A stretch of 64,000 nucleotides of DNA. Origin: Argentina anserina. Taxonomy: Eukaryota; Streptophyta; Magnoliopsida; Rosales; Rosaceae. The position numbers and the translations under genes are program-made. Below the pieces are notes generated by a model, which ran no database searches, was not told the DNA's origin, and saw only the letters and a list, made by a program, of their open reading frames with translations. The stretch is from contig NC_065878.1 of NCBI RefSeq assembly GCF_933775445.1, positions 12,163,395-12,227,394 on the forward strand. The letters are read 5' to 3'. Position 1 is the first letter of the stretch. The number at the start of each line of letters is the position of its first letter. Positions 21,714 through 33,782 of the stretch are shown here, one piece after another.

Positions 21714-24700
21714 CCTCAATCGGGTCCAACTCTCCACTCAGAAGGGCACTCGTCAAGCGTATCAACTACAAGATCTGCCAACTTAGCTTGTGTGAGTCTA
21801 TCCCGCGCCTGACCCTGTATGATCCTCGTGATCAATGTGGGTTGCACCGTGACACTACCAAGAAAGATGCTTGGTTCTCCTCCCGATGGTACCAGATCAA
21901 ACTCCGATGCAGTTTCGAGCATGAACCATTCCTGGACCATAATTGAAGCCACCACGCCTGTCGGTTTCCTGCTCAAGGCATCGACCACCACATTTGCCTT
22001 CCCCGGGTGGTACTCTAATGTGAAGTCATAGTCCTTGAGGAGTTCCATCCATCTCCTCTGCCTCATATTCAGTTCATTCTGAGAGAACAAGTACTTCAAA
22101 CTCTTATGATCTGAAAAGAGTTGAAACTTCTCTCCATACAAGTAATGTCTCCAAATCTTCAGGGCAAACACAACTGCCGCAAGCTCTAGGTCGTGTGTCG
22201 GGTAATTCTTCTCGTGAATCTTCAACTGTCTCGAGCCATAAGCAACCACTCCTCCATGCTGCATCAACACACAACCCAAACCTTGGAGCGAAGCATCACT
22301 GAAAATGACATAGCCACCACCACTTGATGGAATTGTCAACACTGGGGCTGTGGTCAATCTGGTCTTTAGTTTGCTGAATGCTTCCTCACATGCATCCGTC
22401 CACACGAACGGAGTATCTTTCTTGGTCAACTTGGTCAATAAAGATGCAATACTAGAGACCCATTCGATAAACCTCCGGTAGTAACCTGCCAAACCGAGGA
22501 AACTACGAATCTCTGTAGGGTTCTTTGGACGACTCCAATTCTTTACTGCATCTACCTTTGACGGGTCCACTAGTACTCCATCTTTTGAGACAACATGACC
22601 AAGGAATTTGACCTCTTCTTTCCAGAATTCACACTTCTCTAGCTTGGCATACAGTCTCGCCTCCTTCAAGGTCTGCAACACTGTCCTCAGATGCACCACA
22701 TGTTCTTCTTGTGTTTTGGAGTATATCAGAATGTCATCCACGAACACCACAACAAACTCATCCAAGTACGGGCTAAATACTTGGTTCATCAAACTCATAA
22801 AGACAGCTGGTGCATTCGTTAGACCAAATGGCATGACAACAAACTCAAAATGTCTATACCGGGTCCTGAAGGCTGTCTTCGATATATCTTCTTCCTTCAC
22901 TCTGAGCTGATGATAACCGGATCTCAAATCAATCTTAGAGAACACCGTAGCACCTTTGAGCTGATCGAACAAGTCATCAATCCTAGGTAAGGGGTACCTA
23001 TTCTTGATGGTCACCTTGTTCAGTTCTCTATAGTCTACACATAACCGTAGAGAACCATATTTCTTCTTCACGAACAACACAGGTGCTCCCCAAGGTGAAA
23101 CACTAGGTCTAATGAACCCTTGATCCAATAGCTCATCGATTTGCACCTTCAACTCCTTCAGTTCATTCTGCCCCATTCTATAGGGCACCTTTGATACAGG
23201 TGTCGTACCAGGTACCACATCAATGCAGAAATCTACCACCCTTCGAGGAGGTAGCCCCGGTATCTCTTGGAACACCTCACTAAACTCAGATACTACCACA
23301 ATGTCTGCAATAGTCACTTTCTGATCCACCGACTCCACGTGAGCTAAAACTCCTGATCTCATGGTGTTATCTGACTTGAGGCAACGATAACGAAACACTG
23401 ACTCCCCAGGTCTATGAAAGGACACCACCATGTCAAAACAATCAATCACCGCATGCTGCGGTCTCAACCAATCAATCCCCAATATCACATCATAAGTGTG
23501 GTCTGGAATCACAATCAACGAAGCAAAGAACTCTCTACTTCCAATCAAAATCGGACAAGCTTTGCAGATTATCTCTAACTCAAGTGACACTCCGAGGGGC
23601 GAAGTGACACATAAAGCGTTCCCAAGAGGTGTGGGAATCAATCCTAGCATCTCTACTACCGAACTAGCAATAAATGAATGCGATGCTCCCGTATCAAACA
23701 ATACTCTAGCAAGGTAGTCAAAAAGTGATAATGTACCTTCTACCCCTGTGTCTCGCTGACCCACTGCGAACACTCTAGCTTGGCCCGCTGGTAGCTGTCT
23801 CTGCGGCCGTTCCTGTCTACCCTGAAGTGGTCGGGTACAGTCTCGAGCTATGTGTCCCACTTGCCCGCACCGGTGGCAGCCTGCTCTCTTCGGTTTCGGA
23901 CATGCTGAGGCGTAATGCCCCATCTCGTTGCAGCCATAACACCTCACCGCTGCTAATGGTCTGACTGGTGCTGCCCTGATAGCTAGGGGTGTCGCCCTTG
24001 CCGGGCCCTGATAGTGGGGTCTTGGCATCTTCCATGACCTACCCGTCGGCCCTGAGTGCTCGTTGCTTGAATAGATTTCCTTGCCTTTTCCCTTTGCATC
24101 CCTACTTCCCACATCTCCTGCTCGAGTCTTATCAGCCTGCTCCAAGCTCATGGCACTCTCAAATATCAACTCCTTAGTAGTCAGGCAAAGGGCTGATATC
24201 ATGGTCTTGTACTCCTGTTTCAGCCCTCGTAGATACTTCTGAGCTAAAGTGGTCGTACCCATAGGCCTGACGTACCGGTACAGCTGCGAAAATCGAGCAT
24301 CATACTCTCTAACGGTCATGTCTCCCTGTACTAGTGCCAGAAACTCCAGCTCTAAGTCCTCCTGTACTGAGGCTGGAAAGTACTTCTCTCGGAAAATGGT
24401 AGTGAAACCTCCCCATGTGAATGTAGACATATCCACTGTCTGTCTCATGCTCTTCCACCAGTCTAGAGCATCACCTTTTAGAAAGAATGTAGCTATCTTT
24501 CTGTTCTCAATCTCTGTGCACTCTATCATCTCAAAATAAGTCTCCATACCCTCGATCCAATGGTCAGCTACCATATGATCTAGTCCCCCATGAAAGGTCG
24601 GCGCTGACAATGCACTAATATCCTTGATCAACTTCAACACTCGACCGTCATCTCTAACCGCAGGAGCTGGCTCAACCTGCTCCTCCTGTGGAGCAGCCTC

Positions 24701-24802
24701 CTCATACAGGTTCTCCACGTTGCGGACTCGGCCTGCGGCCCTACCTTGACCTCGGCCTCTCGCCCGTCCTCGGCCCTGTCCTCGGCCCTTATCAGCGTTC
24801 AT
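21714..24802 (-). CDS. TE-C gag-protease-RT-RNase H polyprotein, ends at a premature TGA
   Basis: Start chosen at the ATG at 24802 ([12 protein letters not shown]), the homologue of the TE-B gag start; the frame is open further upstream only by a non-ATG codon. In order it has an Arg/Gly-rich N-terminus, gag capsid-like region ([10 protein letters not shown]), two intact CCHC knuckles ([14 protein letters not shown] and [14 protein letters not shown]), protease [10 protein letters not shown] with FVDD active site, and RNase H ([19 protein letters not shown]). The frame stops at 21714-21716, where TE-A has GGA (Gly) between RNase H and integrase; the change is a G-to-T transversion. Otherwise the frame is complete for about 1470 codons in total. 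Confidence 0.9.
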
Positions 24803-25077
24803 CACCTTCAAACAACGAAACACTTAGTCAATACTTGTGAAATCTCGAATTCAACTAAAACAGATTCCTAATAGATATCAACATGAAATTTCAGAATGAG
24901 ATGAAACATCGAAGTATCATCATAATACTCCCTAGAGGACCAAACCATAAGGTATGGCTCCTAAAACACTCTCGCGTACCCGACGACATATCAATACCGA
25001 GGAGCATGTGATGGGTGCCCGCCTGCAGTCGGATCATCGCTCCCGGATGATATTGATAATCGCCAAATACGCACTTA

Positions 25078-25090
25078 GGCTCTGATACCA
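25078..25090 (-). other. TE-C primer binding site (initiator tRNA-Met type)
   Basis: The minus strand reads TGGTATCAGAGCC, 2 bp inside the 5' LTR. This confirms the leftward orientation. Confidence 0.85.
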
Positions 25091-25092
25091 AC

Positions 25093-27379
25093 TGTAACGT
25101 CCCCAAAATTTCGAGTATAAAAACTCAAAATTTCAAAGTCGTTAAACACCAAACAATCTTGATGAAATCGAAATTATTTAAAATGCCACAGCGGATCATC
25201 TCTGAGTTCAAAATACAACTCAGTCAAACCGATTATTACAACCCAAATTATAATTCAACATTATAACAAATGGAAATGTATAATCCTCACAACAACCTCA
25301 CAAGATAGTCACACAAAATCCTCACACAAGCTGGAGATAAATAACTTCAAGTCCTCTGAGCGGTCCGTCAATTCCCGCTAATCCACACCTGCGGAGTTAT
25401 CCACTACACCATCGAATTGGTGCACCGGGATTGTAAACACAAACCCGGTAAGCTTTACAGCTCGTATGAGTAAAATGAAAATATAACTCGCATATTAATA
25501 TATATACGAAAATCCACAAATCAAACAAATATAAATGCACTCATGAGTCAATGGACAGCCCATCTGGTTGTCCCAAAGAAATATGAAAAGAAACGCTCAT
25601 GAGAAATTAAGTAACCCTTCTTGTTACCAAAATGCATTTATAATACGGGTACCAAGAACGCTGGTACACATCTGTTACCCCTCTCGTAATACACCGCCGA
25701 TATTGGATAGCCACCCGCTACCAACATCCAAAACAATCTGAGTACCCATGAGCAGATAACCACCCGTTACCTCACATGCAGTACTACGGCAGACAGACTA
25801 GAGCTCTAACTGTATCGTAACTTTCGCTCGGCCAAAGGCTAGGTTTCGACTTGCCAAACACGTACAATAATCTCACATCATATTGTACCAAACATCAGGT
25901 CCGAAGACAAATCATATTTTAACAATCTCAATGTTAAAAATCACGTACAATAATCTCATATCATATTGTACAAATCAAAATCACATGCTCGATATATCTT
26001 GTCATCAAAATGACATCATCACAATAAAATCATAACAGTATATTATATAGCAAACTATATATATATGTATTTATTTACCATTTATACGATATATATATAA
26101 TCCATTATATCTTATACATGTCATAATTTATAAACACGTCCGAAGACAAAACGTTTAACAATCTCCATATTAAACTCACATGCTTGTCATCGAATTGACC
26201 TAATTCAGATGAATTCATAACAGTATATAATATAGCAAATTATATATATATGTACTTATTACCATTTATACAATATATATAGAATCCATTATATTGTATA
26301 CATGTCGTATTTCAATATTAAAAACTCTTACAAATATCTTAGAATCACCGCAAGGGTAGATTCGTAAATATGTGAGATTTTACTCACCTTATCGACTCGA
26401 GCGTAATTCCACAATTTTTGAAGATAATTCATTTCCTTGATTTATCGATCACCTTGAAAAGATAAGAAAAGAATTTAGAAATATTTCGTAAACCTTTAAA
26501 TGCCGAAACAGTAATAATCGGTTACTGTTCAGCAATTTTCGGCTTTACGAATTTACTGTTCACCGTCACTATTCAGTGTTACTGTTCACGATCACTATTC
26601 ACAGTACTAATCACAGTACTATTCACGTATTAATGTACGAATACATAACCAATACGTATCGTTGTACGAGTACATACTGTTTACGTATTTATGTAAGTAT
26701 AATTACTATTCAAATGTACGTACTGTTTCAGTAAATATTAACCAATACGCTCACGTGCCACTCACTGTGGCAGCGCGTGGGGCACACGCGCCGATGCCAA
26801 ACACGGCGCTTGTCACGCCACCGCCGCCCCAAAACTCTCCCTCATCTCCTCCTCTTCCTTCATACGGTCGCAGACCATCTCCTACACCTCCCACGCTCCC
26901 CCACGCGCCGCCTCTTGGCGGCGGTAACCCTCTCCTCCATTCTCCTCCGATTTCTCCACAATCAATCCAGAAACCAACAAACAACATCACATCCATTCTA
27001 ATCGATCATCTCTTACCTCAAAAGGATGCAGGGCCTTCGTGAGGACCACCGGAGCACCTGTGAGTATGGCTGACGTCGAAATGCGTGGAGGATCGGCGAG
27101 TCGAGCTCCCTTCTGTCGTCGATGGCTTCGGAGGCAAGGTGAGGCGTGGGCGAGCTATCCTCCGAGGACATGCATCGTCGGGGGTGGAACTGGTGGCGTC
27201 AAGTTGCAGGTGGGCTGCGGAGCGTCGGTGTGGCGAACGACGACGAGAGAGGACGTGATCTTCTCGGGGTTTAGCAAGGAGAACCGTGCGGAGCTTTTGC
27301 GAGGGGCGGTGTGTGACACGGACCACGGATCGGCGAGATCGCCGGCGTGGAAGGAAAGGGTCGGGGAGAGAGAGAGAGA

Positions 27380-27413
<34 letters not shown>

Positions 27414-27805
27414 AGGGAGGCGGATGTTTGGAGAGAGAGAGGGTTTTCCAATTATGGAAACCCTAATCTCATAAATACTCTATTTATACTAGTTTCCAAA
27501 TCGGAAACTAACTTCCGACGTTAATATCTTTTACATAAATCGTCCGATTAGAAAGCGTCACATACCCACGAACTCGTATCGACGAGCTCTACAGCTTTTG
27601 TGAAGGAAGTTTTTACAAATGAGCGACGGAATAAAAGTCGACATATTCGTTCGGAAACGTAACGTTTTTCGAATTAAACGTTCTGAGAACGTTCCCGTTT
27701 CTCGTTTCATAACGTCGCAACCACTCACACTCATTCTTATTAAATTTCACAATTTTATAGAATTCAAATCAAACTAATATCGTTTGAAAATTTAGGGTTA
27801 TTACA
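25093..27805 (-). repeat. TE-C 5' LTR (2713 bp)
   Basis: Same ends as the 3' LTR; by eye the copies differ at few positions apart from indels. It lacks about 170 bp near 26738 and has a longer (GA)n tract (about 27384-27411). The promoter TATAAATAG is at 27480-27488 on the minus strand. It is followed on the right by TCTTC and the first exon of the split membrane-protein gene. Confidence 0.92.
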
Positions 27806-29065
27806 TCTTCTGATGGAAATCGGATCTGGACGAAGGTCAGGAGTATGGGAATGGTGAAAGCAACTGCGTCGTGATAACGATCAATAGTCGGATCAGCAGC
27901 CGGAGCAAAATTTATGAGTTGGAAACTGTTGCTGAAGTAGTATTCGACGTGATTGAAATTAGGGTTAGCCATCCAAACATGAAAATGACTAATTGCCATG
28001 AGTCTATTTTGTAGGTTCGGATCACCCAGACGAAATATTACAAGATAACAAGAAGAAGAAAGATCAGCTGTGTCCGTTTGGGGGATTTGATTGAGAAATC
28101 AAAATAGGTAGGCAGCCAATTTATAAAGGATCCATTTCTCTATACTAGTTATTTAATATTTTCCTTTCGGTAGACTGCAGACATGCACGAGACAATTGGT
28201 TCCATCGATACCAACCTATATATTTCTGTTTATTATACGAGGGAGACTTTAATAGTTTATCCCAGTTGGAAGGACGATGACTTACCAGAAATCGATCAGA
28301 TATATAAAACTTATCTCTGAAATGGAAAGGTTATCTTGACTAGCTAGGAGGTGATCATTATATGGTAATTGCATGGTGCGTTCTTCTTTGGCACTTAACT
28401 AGTTTATAAAATTTGTTGTCTCTAACTTTAACCAAAGTTTCTCATGCATCATATTGGTTTATCGTGGAATTAGCGTTAGTTTAGTGATCAAATACTGTTA
28501 GATGATGAAAAAGCCGATAGAAATGTCACAACTTTCTGGTTCGTATAGTTGGTGCCAGCAACATTGGAGATCTCACGCCTGCCATGCCACATTGCCACGC
28601 ACCTCACTAGAACAATCAGCAGCTCATCAGTTTAGTGAACTGTCGCAAAGAACTTTAGAAACATTAGCTAATTCAATTCTTCAGCAAAAATGAGAAGTGC
28701 AGAGTCTTGTTCAAGTGGGGATATTATTTGTGAACACGCATGCATGAGGGCTGAAAAGATTAGAATGATGAAAAAACTTAGAATGAAGTAGAAATGGAGC
28801 TTAAGAATGCAAGTCGTAGCTAGCTAAAACATGCATATAGCTAATGGGTAAGCCGTCACTCAAACTGATCAAACCAAACGCAATGGCGAATTTCTCTCTC
28901 TGTCAAAAAATGCATCATCTTTCTCTTCTTCTTCTCTATATCGAACAATAATAGTCTTGATTGCCATGACTTATTATTTATCAAGGCAAAATTATTCAGC
29001 AACAGTAATAACTTTTTAAAAGTCGGTAAAATCCCAAACTAACCCTAAATGTGGGGAAACAAGAT

Positions 29066-29222
29066 TGTTGCACACCCTTATCATGTCCACTTCATAAATA
29101 AATGTCAAGTATCTTTTATAATAACTATGGTTATATTTTTTTTAAGAAAAAAGACACTTGACATTTATTTGTTAGATGAGCATGGAGTGGGCATGACACC
29201 CTATGATAAGAGTGTGCGAATG
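29066..29222. mobile_element. MITE-like foldback element, copy 1
   Basis: The arms TGCACACCCTTATCAT (left) and ATGATAAGAGTGTGCGA (right) are inverted, and an inner pair AAATGTCAAGT/ACTTGACATTT is inverted as well. The same arm pattern (CRCWCACTCTTAT-ATG ... AAATGTCAARTGTCT) recurs in the element at 43217-43343, which makes chance pairing unlikely. No transposase is encoded. Target duplication is unclear, so I do not assign a superfamily. Confidence 0.6.
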
Positions 29223-29254
29223 TGGTGTAGAGATGTACTTCATTAATCCTTCTT

Positions 29255-29255
<1 letters not shown>

Positions 29256-29346
<91 letters not shown>
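29256..29346. repeat. (AG)n microsatellite, 91 bp
   Basis: About 45 uninterrupted AG units. It generates a spurious Ser-Leu reading frame on the minus strand. The length suggests an unstable, polymorphic locus. Confidence 0.97.
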
Positions 29347-29348
<2 letters not shown>

Positions 29349-30180
29349 TGATTCCCGCTTTAGAATTGGAATCGGAAGCAGAAGCGCGCTTTCGAAAAAG
29401 AAGGTTTTTATAGTTTTATTCTTTTTTTTTCCGGCTATAATATAAATCCGTCTTAAAAATCTCCATATTCTAAGGACTCGATAATTTATGAAGATAAAAT
29501 CAAAATCTAGAATTGAATGAAAACCCATAAAACATAAAGCTGAAGCCTTGTTCAACCAAGTTGAATGAGATTTGAGGATTTGTTTGAGCTTTTAATTTTG
29601 TGTGAGACAATAAGGGCATATAAGATTATAGATGAGTTTGATTTAGAGCAAGATACTGATTGAAACTAGATGAGTGAAAAATTAGTATTGTAGTTGATTC
29701 CACATACTTGGTCAGTGTGATTGGAAAGATCGCCAGATGTATGATGGATTGACTGAAAGGTGATGCGCATCATTTGTGGTTAACTACAGTACTTGTTAGT
29801 TATTGAAGTGTTTGTGTTGTTTATTCTAGGTCATTACAAAATGTTTATTGAGCTCTTTTTCTATCATATTGTTTTTATATAATGTTAGTAATTAATTTGT
29901 TGTTTTATATAATATATTTTAGATATAAATATATATATTATTTTATTATGACACTTCCAAAACGTACCCTCTTTCAAAAAAATTCAAAATAACTATTTCC
30001 GTGATTCCAAATGCTTCGGTTCTACGTACCCGCACCGATTCCATGCAGCTGAGAGAGAGAGAGAGAGAGAGTCAATTTAGACGTTGATTATAGAAGTATA
30101 AATGTGCTTGTGCAATCTTTCTATGATATGGTCAACCATTCCAATCATTCCTTACAACTATTGCAGATTATTTTGTAAAG

Positions 30181-31746
30181 TTAACTCATCAGTTCATATC
30201 CCCGGCCTTCTCTCTTCTCCAATGATTTGAACTTATAGCTCTTCGCACATACAACATAAAATGCCAAGTCGAGAGCAGTCAAACCAGCCGATAGGAAGAA
30301 AAACCTGTCTAGATGACCATTATTCAGATTTGGAGGAACCCAACCGGGCTTCCCATCCTTTGTTGTGAACTTCATCACCATTGTTAAGATCATGCTAGCA
30401 ACGTAACTACCTATCGCTGAAGAAAACATGGACAACGCCATCCCCAAGCTCTTCAATCCATCTGGAGTTTGTGATGCAAAAAACTCCATTTGTGCAATAT
30501 GCACAAATGCTTCAGAGACTCCGACAAGTACATACTGTGGAGTCTGCCAGAAAATGCTCAAAGAACTAGTTTCTCCAGTGCTGCTAGCATGATTAAGCCT
30601 TAGCCTCTCAACAAAGCCAGCAATCACCAATGCTATAACCGCAATGGCAAGGCCGATACCGATTCTTTGTAGCTCACTTGGAGGCTTTGGCTCTCTTTTT
30701 GCTATTTTAATGTAAAATGGAACAATGAGTTTGTCATAGAATACAATGAAGAGGGTGGTGCTCACAATGTCAAAAGAGGTCATACTGGCCGGAGGAATCA
30801 GAAAGCTTTTCGAGACCTTCCGGTCCATTGCAGCTCCTTGCTCAACAAAAAGAGAGAGCATTTGAATGAACACGACAGAGGACAAGATGGTGCAGAACCA
30901 TATAGGCAATATTCTAAGTACGCATTTCACTTCTTCAACCTGTGTGACTGTGCAAAGATTCCATGGGTTTGCAGTTTGGCCTTCTTTTGACATCCATGTA
31001 ATGTCATCCTGGGTAATATAGGCAGCTCGATCAAGAAATCTATATGCATGTCAAAATATTAAGTTAGCTTGATTTGAAGGTATGAACACTCTTACGTACA
31101 ATTATCAACATACGCTCATCTTCAAGATATAGACTGAAAATTTACTTACTCGAGGCCATTTGTGTGGGGTATCTTTCTCAGACCATTCATATCACCATCC
31201 CTTGCAATAGTTTCATGAAGCCCCTCTCCATTCGAGGGCAATTGTTGATTCATCTTCCTTATGGAAGCCACAATCACTTGGGAGAATCTAGAGATGGGAT
31301 TTCCAGTGGCCTTGAAATGTCGGTAATGGAAGCTCCCACTCAAAAACAATAGGAAGGCAAGAATTCCAGAGGCCGTACATGTCCAAAAGGCCACTACCCA
31401 ATGCCCCATGCTCTCTAAGTAGACTAATACTGTCTCTCCAATTAAGCATCCTAGATTTAATGCTACGTAAAAATAACTGTAGAATGAAGCCTTTGATTTC
31501 TTTTCTTCTGGATTCTCCTCATCAAATTGGTCTGCACCGAAGGTAGCCAATGCTGGTTCGGGAGCTCCATTTCCTAGAGCAATAAGGTAAATTGATATAT
31601 AGAACACTGCTACTTCAATTGGTCTATGAGGGTCACATAACTGGCCGATTTTTCCACAATCCGGAGGTTTAAGCATAAATAGATAAGTTGAGATGGATAG
31701 TGCCATCAACCCCTGCAAAATATATAGAAAGTTAGTATGCAAAGTG

Positions 31747-31783
<37 letters not shown>

Positions 31784-32925
31784 AACTGTGAATCAAAGGA
31801 ACGGAAATGTAACTAATTATACTTACGAAGATGTGTACAATCTGAAATGTGACACAAGTGAGGTATCTGCCTAAATATGAGTCACTAATAAAAGCACCCA
31901 TTAGAGAAAAGAATTCCACAGTTCCCAGCCATCTGCTGAACGTGTTTGCTGCCTCTGCATTGCTCTGCCTGAGTACTGATTTTGCAAAAAGTACCATATT
32001 TACTTCAACTCCAGAAAATGCCAGTGTAACTAGCCCTTGGTTAACTGTTGTGGTCAACAACAAAATGACAGTCTAATAAGAGATGGATATGGTATACTGC
32101 TTATCTGTCTGAAAACCCAAAGATTAATTGTGTATATGTTATAGCTTCTGGAGTATTATATCAGTGATTTCATGGTTGCAAATGTTATGCTACAAGATAC
32201 CAAATCACAACAGTACTAATTATAACAGATACAAAATAAGAAGAATAATCAATTACAAATGCATCAGGAATAAGCTGCTAGCTAGCTAGCTAATAGTGTG
32301 AAGGGCTATACCTAATAGAAATATGCCGCATCGCCATCCACCGGTGTTCCGTCTTAGAGCTGGTTTTCCATGCCGATCCACTGATCCATCTCTTGTGAAA
32401 TCGTCGTCACGGTGACCCTTTCCGCCATCTTGCAACTGATTGATCTCAAACCCCTTCACTCAATGACATACAAATGAAATTTTGTCTTTTTATCCAACAA
32501 AAAAGAAAATTGACATACAAAAAAGAATTTATATCACAAAAAAAAAAATTGACATACAAATGAAATTTTGCCTTTTTGTCTTGTTTTCTACTTTTGCTAT
32601 ATATATATATATTGATAAAGCTGCAGATTTGCATATATCTCTGGATCGGAGTTAATTAGTTTTACACTAATCTCGTCTCTGGATATTATCATAACATTAA
32701 CTTGAAATCATGAAACATGCACTAACGTACATCAAATAGAGATGGTGATTAAGCGCATCAGGGATATGCTATGAAATTATAATAGCAGTAAACTAGTAAT
32801 AATCACTAGAATTACAACAAGACCAGGAAAGAGGAAGATGGCAGATTACAAATGTATACCATATTTAATACCTTGACGTCATTATTAGATGAAGTTGCAG
32901 CAGTAGGATCTGATGCCGGAGCCAT
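30181..32925 (-). CDS. NPF: NRT1/PTR family (NPF7-like) transporter, five exons, 611 aa
   Basis: Exons (minus strand): 32925-32872, 32453-32312, 32044-31827, 31712-31150 and 31039-30181; all introns are GT-AG and the 1836-nt sum is in frame. The first exon encodes MAPASDPTAATSSNNDVK. Exon 2 carries the usual RHGKPALRRNTGGW lead-in to the first membrane helix, and exon 3 begins VNQGLVTLAF. Typical family blocks follow: FSLMGAFISDSYLGRY, GNGAPEPALATFGADQFDE, LGCLIGETVLVYLE, FWQTPQYVLVGVSE, ASQTPDGLKSLG and NNGHLDRFFFL. The protein is a 12-helix proton-coupled or related transporter of the plasma membrane or tonoplast; family members move nitrate, peptides, hormones or potassium. VNQGL(A/V)TLAF and the C-terminus point to NPF7. 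The ExxER proton motif of many NPF proteins is not present in the first helix. The substrate cannot be read from sequence. Confidence 0.9.
31749..31780. repeat. (GT)n microsatellite in NPF intron 3
   Basis: Sixteen GT units inside the 114-bp intron 31713-31826. Reading through it on the minus strand gives the Thr-His run of a spurious continuous frame. Confidence 0.95.
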
Positions 32926-33782
32926 GCATCTGAGGATGATATCTCTAAGCGACTAAAACGAGCTCTAAAACTGAGAATCGATCGATTGAAGATAGATAGA
33001 GACGGAGAGAAAGGAGATGTGGGTTGGTAAAATTGAAAGGGGTATGACTATAAATAAGATGAGACTGACAATATTGCACTCAACTTATTAAAAGCACCTG
33101 GTAGAGTAATGAAGTCGACTAATTCAAACGTATTTATTTTTCTTGCTGCTATAAGATCTGTACGTGTCTGTGTGCTCTGATACGTACTTAAAAGAAAAAA
33201 CAATGACAGTTCACAGTTGCCTAATCGACGACACAAGTCCACCTAGCTAGCTAGAAACACATATTTCACCTACCAACTTCTCTCTTAATTTCAGTTCAGT
33301 CTTTACTGGATTTGTATAGCATGGCCTCATCGATATATTTCCTTTCAGTAATTAAAAGGAATAATACATACCTGCATGGCTGCATGTAATGAATTCACTT
33401 TTAATTTTGGATTCTGGGTCATCTACTTTTCATGAATTTACTCGTAGCTTTGATAAAACTTATACAATTAATTCACGCTCATAATACAGTATATCTATGG
33501 ACTAAATTTAGTCTAGTCTATTGTATTTTATGGCTAAAATCATTATAGTAGTCTAACCTCGATCTTAAAAATCATGACATTGGTCATTGTATTCTCAAAA
33601 ACTTGAATAGCATGGCAGCACTAGTCAAATTTTTGACCGGTCTCGGAATGTAGCGTACTTAATTACTAGCTATCTATGTCCCCATTTTCTTTATCCAAAA
33701 TAAAAATGAATGACAAAATGCTTAATAATAATAATAATAATAATAACCGTCTCCATCTCTCTCTCTCGTGTCTCTGTATACA
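32926..33782. other. Divergent intergenic region between NPF and GCP1-like genes
   Basis: 857 bp separate the two start codons, which face away from each other, so both promoters should lie here. TATAAATA (33049-33056, plus strand; TATTTATA on the minus strand) lies about 125 bp upstream of the NPF start. An (AAT)n run is at 33723-33746 and a CT-rich stretch just upstream of the GCP1-like ATG. I assign no site with confidence. Confidence 0.4.

Larger units (their letters stand above)
17472..27805 (-). mobile_element. TE-C: nearly intact Ty3/gypsy chromovirus (Tekay/Del-like), 10.3 kb
   Basis: The ends are TGTAAC...TTACA in window orientation, with TCTTC duplicated at 17467-17471 and 27806-27810. 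It has LTRs of 2882 and 2713 bp, an iMet-type primer site, a polypurine tract, and one long gag-pol frame on the minus strand broken only by a single TGA. Domain order PR-RT-RH-INT, long LTRs and a chromodomain-like C-terminus fit the Tekay/Del clade. It is the best preserved of the three related elements here and serves as the reference for reading TE-A and TE-B. Confidence 0.95.
17091..27999 (-). pseudogene. Small multi-pass membrane protein gene split by TE-C
   Basis: The 5' part (27806-27999) encodes MAISHFHVWMANPNFNHV and on to FVQIRFPSED. The 3' part (17091-17471) resumes DLFQTHPITITVVL and runs to a TGA. With one copy of the TCTTC duplication removed, the two parts join in frame with no residue lost, giving about 189 residues, so the insertion fell in an intact coding exon. 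The 3' part has about three hydrophobic segments (starting near TITVVLSS, CMAMILFGF and TLVYLLLVA) with basic stretches between, and the 5' part has one (VAFTIPILL). I recognise no named family. Met10 is an alternative start. Transcripts would now end inside TE-C, so the allele is presumably null or truncated to about 76 residues. Confidence 0.8.
28011..30180. other. Intergenic region between split membrane-protein gene and NPF gene
   Basis: The left part is the promoter side of the leftward membrane-protein gene, with no clear TATA element chosen. A foldback element and a long (GA)n repeat lie within it and are listed separately. The part next to 30181 should contain the 3' UTR of the NPF gene. 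No further coding sequence is visible; the 62-codon frame at 28502-28693 has no recognisable feature. Confidence 0.5.

Noticed and set aside
29172..29555. Reading frame with a long Ser-Leu run
   Set aside because: Produced by the (AG)n microsatellite on the minus strand; no domain on either side.
31713..31826. Continuous frame linking two NPF exons through a Thr-His run
   Set aside because: This is an intron with good GT and AG sites and a (GT)16 repeat; splicing joins HIF to GLMALS as in the family.
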